Shown here: one piece after another, positions 17,316 through 29,685 of the stretch
Layout: the number at the start of each line of letters is the position of its first letter
How positions within the stretch are numbered: the first letter of the stretch is position 1
Program-made: the position numbers and the translations under genes
Assembly (NCBI GenBank): GCA_945882615.1
Contig: CAMCWK010000002.1
Location: 106,298-170,297, forward strand
Reading direction: 5' to 3'
Source: Rhizobium sp. Q54
GTDB lineage: Bacteria; Pseudomonadota; Alphaproteobacteria; Micropepsales; Micropepsaceae
Length of the DNA: 64,000 nucleotides
The notes under the pieces: model-generated
Database searches by the model: none
What the model was told of the DNA's origin: nothing
What the model saw: only the letters and a program-made list of their open reading frames with translations

Positions 17316-17693
<378 letters not shown>

Positions 17694-17769
17694 AAACGCC
17701 GGCAAAGCCGGATCACACACGCCGCTCTGGTGGGGCGGTTCTCAGATTAAACGAAGGGAAGACTGAACT

Positions 17770-19191
17770 ATGGCCGACAAGAAGACGACTGCTGCCGACA
17801 TCCTGAAACTGATCAAGGAAAAGGAAGTCAAATATGTCGACGTGCGCTTTACCGATCCCAAGGGCAAGTGGCAGCACGTCACCTTCGACCTGATGATGGT
17901 CGATGATGATTTCCTGAACGAAGGCACCATGTTCGACGGCTCGTCGATCGCGGGCTGGAAGGCCATCAACGAGTCCGACATGCTGCTGAAGCCGGACCTG
18001 GAAACCGCCGTCATCGATCCCTTCTTCGCCCAGACCACGCTGATCCTGATCTGCGACGTGATGGAGCCGATGACCGGCCAGCATTATTCGCGCTGCCCGC
18101 GCTCGATCGCCAAGGCCGCCGAGAATTATGTGAACTCCTCGGGCGTCGGCGACACCACCTATTTCGGCCCGGAAGCCGAATTCTTCATCTTCGACGACGT
18201 GCGTTTCGAAGTCGGGATGAACAAGGGCTATTACTATGTCGACTCCAAGGAAGGCGCCTACAATACCGGCACCGAATATCCGGAAGGCAATCTGGGCCAT
18301 CGCCCGGCCGTGAAGGGCGGCTACTTCCCGGTGCCCCCGATCGATTCCGAGCAGGACATGCGCGGCGAAATGCTGGCCGTCATGAAGGACATGGGCATCC
18401 AGCCGGAAAAGCACCATCACGAAGTCGCCACCGCCCAGCATGAACTTGGCTTCAAGTTCAACACGCTGACCAAGTGCGGCGACTATATGCAGATCTACAA
18501 GTATGTGATCCACCAGGTCGCCCAGGCCTATGGCAAGTCGGCAACCTTCATGCCCAAGCCCATCTATGGCGACAACGGCTCGGGCATGCATGTGCATCAG
18601 TCGATCTGGAAGGGCGGCAAGCCGCTGTTCGCCGGTTCGGGCTATGCCGACCTGTCCGACATGTGCCTGTTCTACATCGGCGGCATCATCAAGCATGCCA
18701 AGGCGCTGAACGCCTTCACCAACCCGCTGACCAACAGCTACAAGCGCCTTATCCCCGGCTTTGAAGCTCCCGTGCTGCTCGCCTATTCGGCGCGCAACCG
18801 TTCGGCCTCGTGCCGCATCCCGCACTCGCCTTCGCCCAACGGCAAGCGCGTCGAGGTCCGCTTCCCCGATCCGGGTGCGAACCCCTACCTCGCCTATGCC
18901 GCCATGCTGATGGCCGGTCTCGATGGCATCGAGAACAAGATCCATCCGGGCGGCCCGATGGACAAGGACCTGTATGCCCTCCCCCCCGAAGAGCTGGCGA
19001 AGGTGCCGCAGGTTTGCGGCAGCTTGCGCGAAGCGCTCGACTCCCTGCGCGCCGACAATGCCTTCCTCAAGAAGGGCGGCGTGTTCGACCAGGACTTCAT
19101 CGACGCCTATATCGATCTGAAGATGGAAGACGTGTATGCCTTCGAGCACACGCCCCATCCGATCGAATTCAAGATGTACTACTCGGTCTGA
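17770..19191 (+). CDS. glnA: glutamine synthetase type I
   Basis: 473 residues. Signatures include [18 protein letters not shown], the metal site [14 protein letters not shown], the ATP region [13 protein letters not shown], the arginine-rich substrate site [10 protein letters not shown] and the adenylylation tyrosine in [11 protein letters not shown]. It is the GSI-beta type regulated by adenylylation. It condenses ammonia with glutamate in the cytoplasm. GAAGGGAAG precedes the ATG. A terminator hairpin follows within 25 bases. Confidence 0.99.
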   Translation: MADKKTTAADILKLIKEKEVKYVDVRFTDPKGKWQHVTFDLMMVDDDFLNEGTMFDGSSIAGWKAINESDMLLKPDLETAVIDPFFAQTTLILICDVMEPMTGQHYSRCPRSIAKAAENYVNSSGVGDTTYFGPEAEFFIFDDVRFEVGMNKGYYYVDSKEGAYNTGTEYPEGNLGHRPAVKGGYFPVPPIDSEQDMRGEMLAVMKDMGIQPEKHHHEVATAQHELGFKFNTLTKCGDYMQIYKYVIHQVAQAYGKSATFMPKPIYGDNGSGMHVHQSIWKGGKPLFAGSGYADLSDMCLFYIGGIIKHAKALNAFTNPLTNSYKRLIPGFEAPVLLAYSARNRSASCRIPHSPSPNGKRVEVRFPDPGANPYLAYAAMLMAGLDGIENKIHPGGPMDKDLYALPPEELAKVPQVCGSLREALDSLRADNAFLKKGGVFDQDFIDAYIDLKMEDVYAFEHTPHPIEFKMYYSV

Positions 19192-19211
19192 GTTCGCTCA
19201 CACTGAACGAG

Positions 19212-19242
19212 AAGGGCGCGGCGCAAGCTGCGCCCTTTTTCG
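19212..19242 (+). terminator. intrinsic terminator of glnA
   Basis: AAGGGCGC (19212-19219) pairs with GCGCCCTT (19230-19237) around a 10-base loop and is followed by TTTCG; the A residues at the left arm would make it partly effective for the convergent histidine kinase gene too. Confidence 0.75.
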
Positions 19243-20691
19243 TTAAGCGACTGCGGCGCGCGATTCCGGCGCCTTCACCGGCAGGGTCACGAAGGCCGAG
19301 CAGCCCTTGCCAAAATCGCTTTCCATCCAGGCGTGGCCGCCATGCAGCTGCGCAAGGCCCCGCACCAGCGCCAGCCCCAGTCCGGTGCCGCCGGCCTGGC
19401 GGTCGAAACGGTTGTCCACCTGATTGAACGGCGAGAAAATCTTGTCCAGCTTGTCGCGCGGTATCCCCGGTCCGTTGTCACGCACCATAATCTGGAAATC
19501 GCCGCTGGCAGCGCGCCCCGCAACCACCTCGATGCGGCCGCCCTGGGGCGTGAATTTGACGGCGTTGGACACCAGATTGATCAGGATCTGTTTCACCGCC
19601 CGCTCGTCGGCATAGAGCGGCGGCGCCGCATCCTCGACCGCAATCACCAAGTTCTGGTCTTTCTCGCGTGCCTTGGTCCCGATCAGCTTGAGCGCAATAT
19701 CGAAGGTGCGCGCCGGGTCCAGCGGATGGGGCGCGATATCCATGCGGCCGGCTTCGATCTTGGCCACATCGAGCAGATCATTGATCAGCGACAGAAGATG
19801 GGCGCCGGAGGAATGAATGTCGCCGGCATAGTCTCGATAGCGCTCCGAGCCGACGGGGCCGAAGCATTCCTGGGAGATGATTTCCGAAAAACCCAGGATG
19901 GCATTCAGCGGCGTGCGCAGTTCATGGCTCATATTGGCCAGGAAGGCGGTCTTGGACGCGTTGGCGGCCTCCGCCTCGAACCGCTTCTTGAGCGCTTCGT
20001 CCCGCGCCTCTTCCAGCTCATGCGCCATGTCCTCGATCTGGAAGCGCAGGCGCGAATCCTCGTCCATCCGCAGCACCATCGGCCGCCCCGTGCGCCAGAG
20101 TTGCAGCGCGATGAAGGGCGCCACGATACCGATAATGACATCCGTTATCGTGCCACCCGTCAGGAAGCGGGCCGAGGTCATCAACGAGACCGGCACCAGG
20201 CTGGCCAGATACATGTCCATGTTGCTGCCGCGGCTGACAACCAGGGCGGACACCACCGCCATGATGCAGGAGGCGATAAAGATGTGATTGAGCGGGTGGC
20301 CGGCCTCCCAGCACAGCCAGGGCATCAGGCCCCAGGCGAAGCTCACCACCACCTGCATGCCCACGAAGCACCGGAACCAGGATTTCACCTCGCCATCGTC
20401 GCCGCTATACCGTTCATAGGCACTGCTCACCAGCGCCGTGGCGCCGACCGCGATGGTCACCGCCAGCGGCAGGAACAGGGCACGCGCAAAGCTCACATTT
20501 CCGAAAATGCCGGTGACTCCGGATGTAAGAATTGCCACCAGCAGCGCCCAGAGCGGCGCGCTGAGCCGGGTGGCATGCATGGCATGGGCGGTCAGGCGCA
20601 GCTGCGCCTTCAGGACGCGCGGATCGCCTTCTCCGACTTCAGCTGTCAAATCCCACAAAGCCACGTCGCGCTTTTCCGAAATACCTGTCAC
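19243..20691 (-). CDS. membrane sensor histidine kinase
   Basis: About 482 residues. Five or six hydrophobic segments lie between residues 45 and 200, without a large periplasmic domain. After a short coiled coil (EDMAHELEEARDEALKKRFEAEA) comes the HisKA domain with the phosphorylated His257 in FLANMSHELRTPLNAILGFSEII, then the HATPase core with ILINLVSNAVKFTP (N box), MVRDNGPGIP (G1), FSPFNQVD and GGTGLGLALVRGL (G2). It ends without a receiver domain and has no adjacent response regulator, so it is an orphan resembling the PleC/DivJ/PdhS-like group; that assignment is an inference. Start is GTG 20691 with GGA upstream, or the TTG one codon earlier. Confidence 0.9.
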   Translation of the reverse strand: MTGISEKRDVALWDLTAEVGEGDPRVLKAQLRLTAHAMHATRLSAPLWALLVAILTSGVTGIFGNVSFARALFLPLAVTIAVGATALVSSAYERYSGDDGEVKSWFRCFVGMQVVVSFAWGLMPWLCWEAGHPLNHIFIASCIMAVVSALVVSRGSNMDMYLASLVPVSLMTSARFLTGGTITDVIIGIVAPFIALQLWRTGRPMVLRMDEDSRLRFQIEDMAHELEEARDEALKKRFEAEAANASKTAFLANMSHELRTPLNAILGFSEIISQECFGPVGSERYRDYAGDIHSSGAHLLSLINDLLDVAKIEAGRMDIAPHPLDPARTFDIALKLIGTKAREKDQNLVIAVEDAAPPLYADERAVKQILINLVSNAVKFTPQGGRIEVVAGRAASGDFQIMVRDNGPGIPRDKLDKIFSPFNQVDNRFDRQAGGTGLGLALVRGLAQLHGGHAWMESDFGKGCSAFVTLPVKAPESRAAVA

Positions 20692-20827
20692 CAAGGTTCC
20701 AGTATCGCGCCACCGTCTTAAAATTTACTAAGTTGGCGCGGCGAGGCCTGCGCCTTTTGCTCGCTTTTCATGGTTGATAAAACGTAAAAATAGCGGCGGC
20801 GGGCGCGATTCGCGCAGGCCAAGGTTT

Positions 20828-22833
<2,006 letters not shown>

Positions 22834-22837
<4 letters not shown>

Positions 22838-25014
22838 CGCCCCGGTATCGCAATACTGGCCGCCAGAATGGTGCGGTCGCCGGCCCGTGACGGCACGGCT
22901 TGCGGCGGGCGCGCTTTGAGTAGCTTTGCGCCTTCGGGTGGCAGGCCCCGCCGTTGCGCCAAAAGTTGCACGTTGACTGGCTCCGATGAGGCAAGGCGCA
23001 AGGTCATGCGCGCCGTGGCGCAGTCCGGCGTGCCGCAGAGAATGGTGATGCGATCTCCTGATGCGTGGGTGGTCACCCCGGCGATGGTCATGGACTGCAA
23101 TTTTGCTTTCGCCGGCACCATCAGCATCACGGCGTCACCGCTGGTCTTGAGATCGAGAGTCACCGTATCGCCCTCTCGCGTCACCACCGCAGTCGGTGCG
23201 GGATAGCGCGACGCACCCGCCGGCGCGACATAGAACATCTCCAGCATCTGTTGCGGCTCGGCCGAAAAATTGACGGCGGCGCGCAGGCTTTCCGGCAGGC
23301 GCGGCACCGGGTCCGCCAGCCAGCTGGCCCGGCCGTCCATCTCGATATAACCCAGATTCAGCCGCTGCGGCGCGTCCGCGCTGTAGGCCGGCTGCAGCCC
23401 CGCCGTCACCGCCAGAGCAATGGCCAGGACCAATGATGCCGCCAGCGAAATGCCCCAGGCCCGCGCCTTGGCTTTCGCCAGCAACGGCAACAGGGTGATC
23501 AGGCCGAAGGCGGCTGTGATCATGAAGAGCGGATGCATCTTCAGGCCCATGATCGGCTCGCTGGCGGCATTGAACCCGATCCAGACGATCAGTCCCGCCA
23601 GCATGGCAACGCACAAGGCGAAGCCGCGCCCACCCGCAAAGGTCGCCAGCAACAGCGGCGCCGCCACCAGTGAGGGGAACAGGAAATAAGGCGTCAGACC
23701 CGGTGCGAAGATCGCGCAGGCAATGGCCAATCCCGCCAACCACAACCAGCAAGTGATGACGCCAGCACCGCGTGACATCACGAGCGCCACCGCAAAAGCG
23801 CCGAATGCCAATGACAGACGCAGCCAAAGCGGATGGGCGAATGAAGGATCGGCATGGCCGGAAATCCATGCCGCCAGGAAATGAAGCGCAAAGCCCATGC
23901 CGATGCAGCCTGCGATCAGCAAAGGCGGCATCAGGAAGGCCAGGACGGGCCGCCGGATTTCGCGCCGCTCGCGCGGGGTGAAAAACCCCGCCAGTGCGAT
24001 CAGAAGAAAGGCCGCCAGAGACAGCGGCAAGGCCCAGCCGACCGGCAGACGCGGCAGCCACCGTCCCAGAACATCGAGGTAAATGGCATTGTCACCCCGC
24101 AACGCGGCGAAATCGGTGCGGCTGAGCGCGTCGGTCAGTTCCAGTACATTGTCGCCATGCTGCTGCAGGCTGCGCGGATCGATATGCTCGCGCCGGTCCA
24201 GCGGCGTGTGATAGTGTGCCTGATTGCCGATAAAGGCGAAGTTGTAGCCCGTCACGCCCGCCCGCAGGAACGGCGTCAGGTCGGTATCGTTGGGCAGTAT
24301 CTTGTAGATTTCGGCATAGAGCGACGATGCCGCAAGGTTCGGTACGCTGCGCGCATACAGATCGATCAGCTTTGCATCCCCGGCGCTGGTCTGGAACAGA
24401 TAGCTGGGGCCCTGGTTGCCCCGCGATTCCACATTGATCACCGCGCCGGTCTTGGCGGTCACCAGCGGCGTTTTCAGATAGGCGCGCGCGCCCAGCAAGC
24501 CGCTTTCCTCGCCGTCGGTGAACAGCGCGGTGATGGGATGTTCGCCTGTAAGCCCCCGCGCCTTCAGCGCGCGGATGGTTTCCAGAATGGTGGCGACACC
24601 CGACATATCATCGCCCGCCCCCGGCCCGGCGGCGACGGAGTCGGTATGGGCCATCAGCAGGATGCGCTTGCCCGATCCAGGCGCCCCCCCCGCGACGATG
24701 TTGCTGATGGTGGCGCAGGGAATGAAACCGCGACGTCTTTCATCGGCGCAGCTCATGCGCGTTTCGGTGCGGGCATTCACGCCCAGCTCGGCCAGCTCCT
24801 TCAGCAGCCGCGCGCGCAACGCCGCATTTTCCGCCGAGCCCGCGGGCCGGGGTTCCTGATCGCCCAGCAGCCGGCCCAGGAACGCATCGGCGCGGGCGGC
24901 GGAGAATTGGGTGGCGGGCGCATCCAGCCCCAACGCCGCCGGACGCGACTGGCCATAAACTGACAGCAGCCAGATGCCGACCACCAGTGCTGCCAATCCC
25001 CAAATTCTGCCCAT
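22834..25014 (-). CDS. M28-family metallopeptidase with C-terminal membrane domain
   Basis: 726 residues. An N-terminal membrane anchor (residues 5-20) precedes an extracytoplasmic M28 peptidase domain whose zinc-site residues are visible in order: LLMAHTDSV (His), GPGAGDDMSGVA (Asp), FTDGEESGLLGARAY (catalytic and ligand Glu), INVESRGNQG and QAHYHTPLD (His). From about residue 330 to 560 there are roughly eight hydrophobic segments, then a C-terminal soluble beta-rich domain of about 160 residues. This resembles the ER-metallopeptidase/Fxna type of membrane M28 protein. The substrate is unknown. It is divergent from the DEAD-box gene. Confidence 0.85.
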
Positions 25015-25174
25015 TGCCGTGCCCGTTACCCCGTTGGAACCGAAAATACAGGGATATCTTGCATTTTCGAGGAATATCCCTATATTGCGCTGCGATAAGA
25101 GTCGGCCGCCATCCGGGCCGCCGGCCTGGGCGCCACACGTCGCGCCCCTTTTTCAGGAGCGTGCTACGACAAGT

Positions 25175-26842
25175 GTGACGATCTCCGGCGCGGAAGCCGG
25201 ATTAGACGAAGTTATTGAATCCACAGAGCAATCTGAGCAGGCGTCTTCGGGCCTCCCGCCCGATGCCGGCGGCTTTGAAGGCCTGGGCCTGTCCCCCGAA
25301 ATCCTCAAGGCGGTGGCCGACAGCGGCTACACCACGCCTACCGCTATTCAGGCCCAGGGCATCCCGGTGGCGCTGCAAGGGCGCGACATGATCGGCATAG
25401 CCCAGACCGGCACCGGCAAGACCGCCAGCTTCACCCTTCCGATGATCGAGATGCTGTCCAAAGGCCGCGCCAAGGCGCGGATGCCGCGCGCCCTCGTGCT
25501 GGAACCGACCCGCGAACTGGCCGACCAGGTGTCGGAGAATTTCGACAGGTACAGCAAATACTCCAAGCTCACGCACGCGCTGCTGATCGGTGGCACGGCG
25601 ATGGACGAACAGATCAAGAAGCTGGACCGCGGCGTCGACGTGCTGATCGCCACGCCCGGCCGCCTGATGGACCACTTCAACCGCGGCCGCCTGCTGCTGA
25701 GCCAGGTCAACATCCTGGTGATCGACGAAGCCGACCGCATGCTGGACATGGGCTTCATCCCCGACGTCGAGGAAATCTGCAAGAAGCTGCCCTTCACCCG
25801 CCAGACGCTGTTCTATTCGGCCACCATGCCGCCGGAAATCCAGCGCCTCACCGACCAGTTCCTGCACAATCCGGTGCGCATCGAAGTCTCGCGCCCCGCC
25901 ACCACCGCCACCAACATCACCCAGCAGGTCGTGGAAATTCCCGCCAATGACTGGGCCAAGCGCGAAGCGCTGCGCCGCCTGATCCGCGAAGCCGAACCGA
26001 CCCTGAACAACGCCATCGTCTTCTGCAACCGCAAGCGCGATGTCGATGTGGTGGCCAAGTCGCTGGTCAAACACGGTTTCGACGCCGCGCCGATCCATGG
26101 CGATCTCGACCAGTCGCTGCGCACCAAGACGCTGGACCGTTTCCGCGCCGGAGACCTGAAGATCCTGGTCGCCAGCGACGTGGCGGCGCGCGGGCTGGAC
26201 GTTCCGGCCGTCAGCCATGTCTTCAATTTCGACGTGCCGATCCATGCCGACGATTATGTCCACCGCATCGGCCGAACGGGGCGCGCCGGACGCAGCGGCG
26301 CCGCCTATATGCTAGCCTCACACCGCGACGGAAAATATCTCGAAGCGATCGAGAAGATCACCGGCAACAAGCTGCCGCGCCGCGAGATGATGGACATCGA
26401 GGTCCGCGAAGAACGCAAACCGCCGCGCGGCGAACAAGGCCGTGGCGGCCGTGATCGCGGCAAGGATCGCGGCCGTGGCCGCGATGGCAAGCAGCGCGAC
26501 CGCCGTCCGCCGGGCGGAAAATTCCAGGACCAGGTCGCCGGCATGGAACCGGTCGCAACAACCGACGCTGCTGTGCAGGCTGTCGCGCCGCCGCAGCCCA
26601 TCTCCGCGCCCCAGCCTGTCGCCGCCGAGGCGCCGCGTCCGCTGCCGCCGCGTGAGCGCCAGGACAAGCCGCGCCCAGAATCGCGCCCCGAAAACCGGGA
26701 CCGGAACGAAAAACGCGAACGCGGCGGCCAGCGCCATCACAATGAGCAGGCGGCGCGTCCCGAAGCAGTGGACAAGAGCCAGCTGCCGGCCTTCCTGTTT
26801 CGTCCCGTGCCGGTAAAAAAGCCCGAGCCTCAGGCGGAATAA
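25175..26842 (+). CDS. DEAD-box RNA helicase, RhlE-like
   Basis: About 555 residues. Helicase motifs in order: Q motif GFEGLGLSPEILKAV...TPTAIQAQ, I AQTGTGKT, Ia PTRELADQ, Ib TPGRLMDH, II VIDEADRMLDMG, III SATMP, IV IVFCNRKRDVD, V ASDVAARGLD, VI HRIGRTGRAGRSG. The C-terminal 180 residues are low complexity: an RG/RD-rich basic stretch, then proline- and alanine-rich and acidic/basic repeats, as in RhlE proteins of the RNA degradosome. The start is uncertain: GTG 25175 (in TSVTISGAEAG) is the most reasonable, since the open frame continues upstream into the divergent M28 gene without a good start. Confidence 0.92.
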   Translation: MTISGAEAGLDEVIESTEQSEQASSGLPPDAGGFEGLGLSPEILKAVADSGYTTPTAIQAQGIPVALQGRDMIGIAQTGTGKTASFTLPMIEMLSKGRAKARMPRALVLEPTRELADQVSENFDRYSKYSKLTHALLIGGTAMDEQIKKLDRGVDVLIATPGRLMDHFNRGRLLLSQVNILVIDEADRMLDMGFIPDVEEICKKLPFTRQTLFYSATMPPEIQRLTDQFLHNPVRIEVSRPATTATNITQQVVEIPANDWAKREALRRLIREAEPTLNNAIVFCNRKRDVDVVAKSLVKHGFDAAPIHGDLDQSLRTKTLDRFRAGDLKILVASDVAARGLDVPAVSHVFNFDVPIHADDYVHRIGRTGRAGRSGAAYMLASHRDGKYLEAIEKITGNKLPRREMMDIEVREERKPPRGEQGRGGRDRGKDRGRGRDGKQRDRRPPGGKFQDQVAGMEPVATTDAAVQAVAPPQPISAPQPVAAEAPRPLPPRERQDKPRPESRPENRDRNEKRERGGQRHHNEQAARPEAVDKSQLPAFLFRPVPVKKPEPQAE

Positions 26843-26967
26843 AGCGGCGAAACCCGGCTTTTGCTGAAATTTCAGCCTTGAAAACCCGCACTATTTAACG
26901 CTTTTTTACCCCGCGGGCGAGCACACTGAGCCCGCGAAACCGGCCATTTGCGCTGGCGCAGGGGATT

Positions 26968-28026
26968 TTGATCGTGTTCAAGCCGGACCGCGAACAGGGG
27001 TTTGCAAAGGCCGCCCTCGACCTGATGGGCGAGTGCAACGTCATCTCGACGCCGGAGAATTTCGAACTTTTCTATGCCTTCGTGTCGGGCGAGAATCCCG
27101 CCATCACCCAGATTATGGGCACGGCGATCGCCGCCAAAAAGGTGTTCACACCCGAACTGCTTCAGGATTTGCGCATGCGCTGTCTGTCGGGCGCGCGCGC
27201 GGCCCTGGCAATGGAGGCGGTCGGCAGCAATATGGGCGCCATGATCGACGATGTGCTGGCCAAGCTGGAAACAGCGAGCCGCGACACGGTCGATTACAAG
27301 AATACCCTTTCTGCAGCCAGCGGCGAACTGGGCGGCGAACGCAGTCCCGCCGACCTGCGCAAACTGGTGGAAGGCCTGATCGCCGCCACCCGCGAAATGG
27401 AACAGCGCACCAAAAGCCTGGAAGGCGAATTGCAGGCCTCGTCTGAACAGGTCAGCGAGCTGCGCGACAAGCTGGACAATGTGCGCAAGGAAAGCCTCAC
27501 CGATCCCTTGACCAACATCGCCAACCGCAAGGCCTTCGACGATGCGGTAAGGGCGGCCATCGAAGCCGTGCAGCACGACGGCGAAGCTGTCACGCTCCTG
27601 CTGTGCGACATCGATCACTTCAAGAAATTCAACGACACCTGGGGGCATCAGACCGGCGACCAGGTGCTGCGCCTGGTGGCGTCGTGCCTGTCGGAGAACA
27701 CCAAGGGCCGCGACACGGCGGCGCGCTATGGCGGCGAGGAATTCGCGGTGCTGCTGCGCGGTTCCGGCCTGGACGCGGGCGCGCATGTGGCCGATCAGAT
27801 CCGCCAGACTGTCGAGACCAAGAAGCTGGTGAAGAAATCCACCGGCGACGTGCTGGGCACCATCACCATTTCCATCGGTGTCGCCCAGTTCGCGCCGGGT
27901 GAAACCGCCGAAACCGTCATCCGCCGCGCCGACGCCTGCCTGTACGGCGCCAAGCACAATGGCCGCAATCTGGTGATCCACCAGAACGATCCTCGCATGG
28001 CTGCGCTCGAAACGAGCGCAGCCTAG
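26968..28026 (+). CDS. GGDEF diguanylate cyclase
   Basis: 352 residues from TTG 26968, with AGGGG just upstream; the GTG two codons in (26974) is an alternative. An N-terminal alpha-helical region (1-130) without membrane segments is followed by a coiled coil (REMEQRTKSLEGELQASSEQVSELRDKLDNV) and a GGDEF domain with DIDHFKKFNDTWGH and active site RYGGEEF. The usual RxxD product-inhibition site reads KGRD, so feedback inhibition may be weakened. It should make cyclic di-GMP in the cytoplasm. A perfect 14-bp palindrome GCTGAAATTTCAGC lies upstream at 26863-26876. The last nine codons are re-encoded downstream of the stop. Confidence 0.92.
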   Translation: MIVFKPDREQGFAKAALDLMGECNVISTPENFELFYAFVSGENPAITQIMGTAIAAKKVFTPELLQDLRMRCLSGARAALAMEAVGSNMGAMIDDVLAKLETASRDTVDYKNTLSAASGELGGERSPADLRKLVEGLIAATREMEQRTKSLEGELQASSEQVSELRDKLDNVRKESLTDPLTNIANRKAFDDAVRAAIEAVQHDGEAVTLLLCDIDHFKKFNDTWGHQTGDQVLRLVASCLSENTKGRDTAARYGGEEFAVLLRGSGLDAGAHVADQIRQTVETKKLVKKSTGDVLGTITISIGVAQFAPGETAETVIRRADACLYGAKHNGRNLVIHQNDPRMAALETSAA

Positions 28027-28147
28027 CTCGGGTTATCTTTTCCCCCTCCGCCCTTCGCACCTGACGGTGCTACGGGCACCTCCCTCGCGATGCGCTTGCG
28101 CGCACGCATGGGAGGGCATGGCGGCGCTCGAAACCAGCGCCGCCTGA
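27997..28147 (+). repeat. duplicated 3' end of the GGDEF gene with 91-base insert
   Basis: 27997-28026 and 28118-28147 both encode MAALETSAA plus a stop. They differ at four places, each synonymous (GCT/GCG, ACG/ACC, GCA/GCC, TAG/TGA). The 91 bases between hold CCCTCC...GGGAGGG arms and a GACGGTGC/GGGCACC hairpin-like segment that resembles a short interspersed repeat rather than coding DNA. Confidence 0.75.
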
Positions 28148-28171
28148 TCCATTTTGGATTATGCTGGCGGC

Positions 28172-28948
28172 ATGACTCAGCCGCCCGACCGCGTGACACT
28201 GACCGCCCATGGCACGGTTGTCGTCATCACCCTGGATCATCCGCCCACCATCAATGCCCTGTCCAGCACGCTGGTCGGCGAGCTTCTTGCAGCGCTGGAC
28301 ACCGTGGTGCGCGGCGAATTTCGCGCTCTGATAATTACCGGCGCGGGACGCGGATTCTGTTCCGGTGCCGACATGAAGGAGTTGCCGGGCTGGCGCGAGG
28401 AAGGCGCGGGCCAGGTGCTCGAACGTCTCTATCACCCCCTGTTCCGCACCCTGCGCGATTTTCCCATGCCCATCATCATGGCGGTCAATGGTCCGGCGGT
28501 CGGCATCGGCATGAGCCTCGCCCTGATGGGCGATCTGGTCCTGGCCGCCCGCAGCGCCTATTTCCTGCTTTCCTTCGCACGCATCGGGCTGGTGCCGGAT
28601 GGCGGCCTGACATATCTGCTGCCCCGCGCCATCGGCGGGACGCGCGCCCGGGAGATGGCGCTGCTGGCTGAGCCGCTGGCGGCGGACAAGGCGCTGGAAT
28701 GGGGCCTGATCAATCGATTGCTGCCCGACGAGGAACTGGCCGATGCGGCGCTCGCCATCGCGGCGCGCCTTGCCGAAGGGCCCGCCGCGCTGCCCTTCAC
28801 CCGCGCATTGTTCCAGGACACAGCCGCACATGAGGCCCAGCTGGCGCGCGAGGCCAAGGCGCAACAACGCGCTGGCGAGAGTGACGATTTCCGGGAAGGC
28901 CTGGCCGCCTTTCAACAGAAGCGGCTGCCAAAATTCAAGGGAGAGTGA
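28172..28948 (+). CDS. enoyl-CoA hydratase/isomerase family protein
   Basis: 258 residues of crotonase fold. The acyl-CoA pocket is seen as FRALIITGAGRGFCSGADMKEL and the oxyanion-hole region as MPIIMAVNGPAVGIGMSLALMGDLVLA, followed by FLLSFARIGLVPDGGLTYLLPRAIG with the position normally holding a catalytic Glu occupied by Asp. That, and the isolated gene, make the exact reaction (hydratase, isomerase or other) uncertain. ATG 28172 follows a weak GGCGG; the TTG at 28154 is less likely. It ends directly against the sufA stop codon (convergent, no spacer). Confidence 0.88.
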   Translation: MTQPPDRVTLTAHGTVVVITLDHPPTINALSSTLVGELLAALDTVVRGEFRALIITGAGRGFCSGADMKELPGWREEGAGQVLERLYHPLFRTLRDFPMPIIMAVNGPAVGIGMSLALMGDLVLAARSAYFLLSFARIGLVPDGGLTYLLPRAIGGTRAREMALLAEPLAADKALEWGLINRLLPDEELADAALAIAARLAEGPAALPFTRALFQDTAAHEAQLAREAKAQQRAGESDDFREGLAAFQQKRLPKFKGE

Positions 28949-29332
28949 TCAGTCCGCTTTGGCGGGCGTGATCTGGACGGACTCACCACAGCCGCAAGCA
29001 CTGGTCTGGTTGGGATTCTTGAACACAAAGCGCGCGCCCAATTTTTCCTGCACAAAATCCAGCTCAGTGCCGATCAGGAACAGGATGGCCTTGGGGTCGA
29101 TGAAGACCTTGACGCCCTTGTCTTCCATCACTTCTTCGAACGGCTTGGTGTCCGAAGCATATTCCATGGTGTAGCTCATGCCGGCGCAGCCGCCATTTGT
29201 GACCCCCACCCGAAGGCCCAGAACCTTGCCATCGGCATCGGCCATGATGGCGGCCAGGCGCGCGGCGGCGGCCTCGGTCAGCTTGACCGGCTTGGGGCGC
29301 TCGCGTCGGGGTTTTTGAGTCTGGATTTCCAT
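28949..29332 (-). CDS. sufA: A-type iron-sulfur carrier protein SufA
   Basis: 127 residues. The three conserved cysteines of the HesB/IscA family are in TNGGCAGMSY and SACGCGE. It carries or transfers Fe-S clusters from the SufBCD scaffold to target proteins. It is the last gene of the operon, its ATG sharing one base with the stop of the DUF59 gene. Confidence 0.95.
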   Translation of the reverse strand: MEIQTQKPRRERPKPVKLTEAAAARLAAIMADADGKVLGLRVGVTNGGCAGMSYTMEYASDTKPFEEVMEDKGVKVFIDPKAILFLIGTELDFVQEKLGARFVFKNPNQTSACGCGESVQITPAKAD

Positions 29333-29685
29333 CAGAACATGTTCAATTCGAGTTTGGCCTCTTCGCTCATCCGGTCGGGGGTCCAGGGCGGATCGAAGGT
29401 CATGTTGACGGTAACCTCGCCGATGCCATCCACAAGCTCCAGCGCTGCTTTGACATTCATCGGCATCTCGCCGGCCACCGGGCAATTGGGCGCGGTCAGG
29501 GTCATATCCACCGTGACATCCTTGTTGTCGGCGACATCCACCTTATAGATAAGCCCAAGTTCATAGATATCAACCGGGATTTCCGGGTCGAACACGGTCT
29601 TGAGCGCCGTCACCAGCTTGCTGGTAAAAGCATCAAGCTCCTGCTGGCTGAGAGCCGAAGAATGGGGAATAGCGGCGTCGCTCAT
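29332..29685 (-). CDS. sufT: SUF-associated DUF59/MIP18 family protein
   Basis: 117 residues matching the DUF59 (PaaD/MIP18) family: VFDPEIPVDIYELGLIYKVDV, DMTLTAPNCPVAGEMP and a hydrophobic C-terminal MTFDPPWTPDRMSEEAKLELNMF. These proteins support Fe-S cluster maturation or transfer; the family cysteine is in the NCPVAG loop. It lies between sufU (ATGA overlap) and sufA (TGATG overlap). Confidence 0.93.
   Translation of the reverse strand: MSDAAIPHSSALSQQELDAFTSKLVTALKTVFDPEIPVDIYELGLIYKVDVADNKDVTVDMTLTAPNCPVAGEMPMNVKAALELVDGIGEVTVNMTFDPPWTPDRMSEEAKLELNMF

Noticed and set aside
17713..19158. 481-residue open frame antisense to glnA
   Set aside because: It mirrors the glnA reading frame exactly, a GC-rich codon artefact; its translation is His- and Gly-rich and shows no family motif.
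28027..28117. short insertion sequence
   Set aside because: The 91 bases between the two GGDEF tails have palindromic arms but no coding capacity and no defined target duplication beyond the gene tail.
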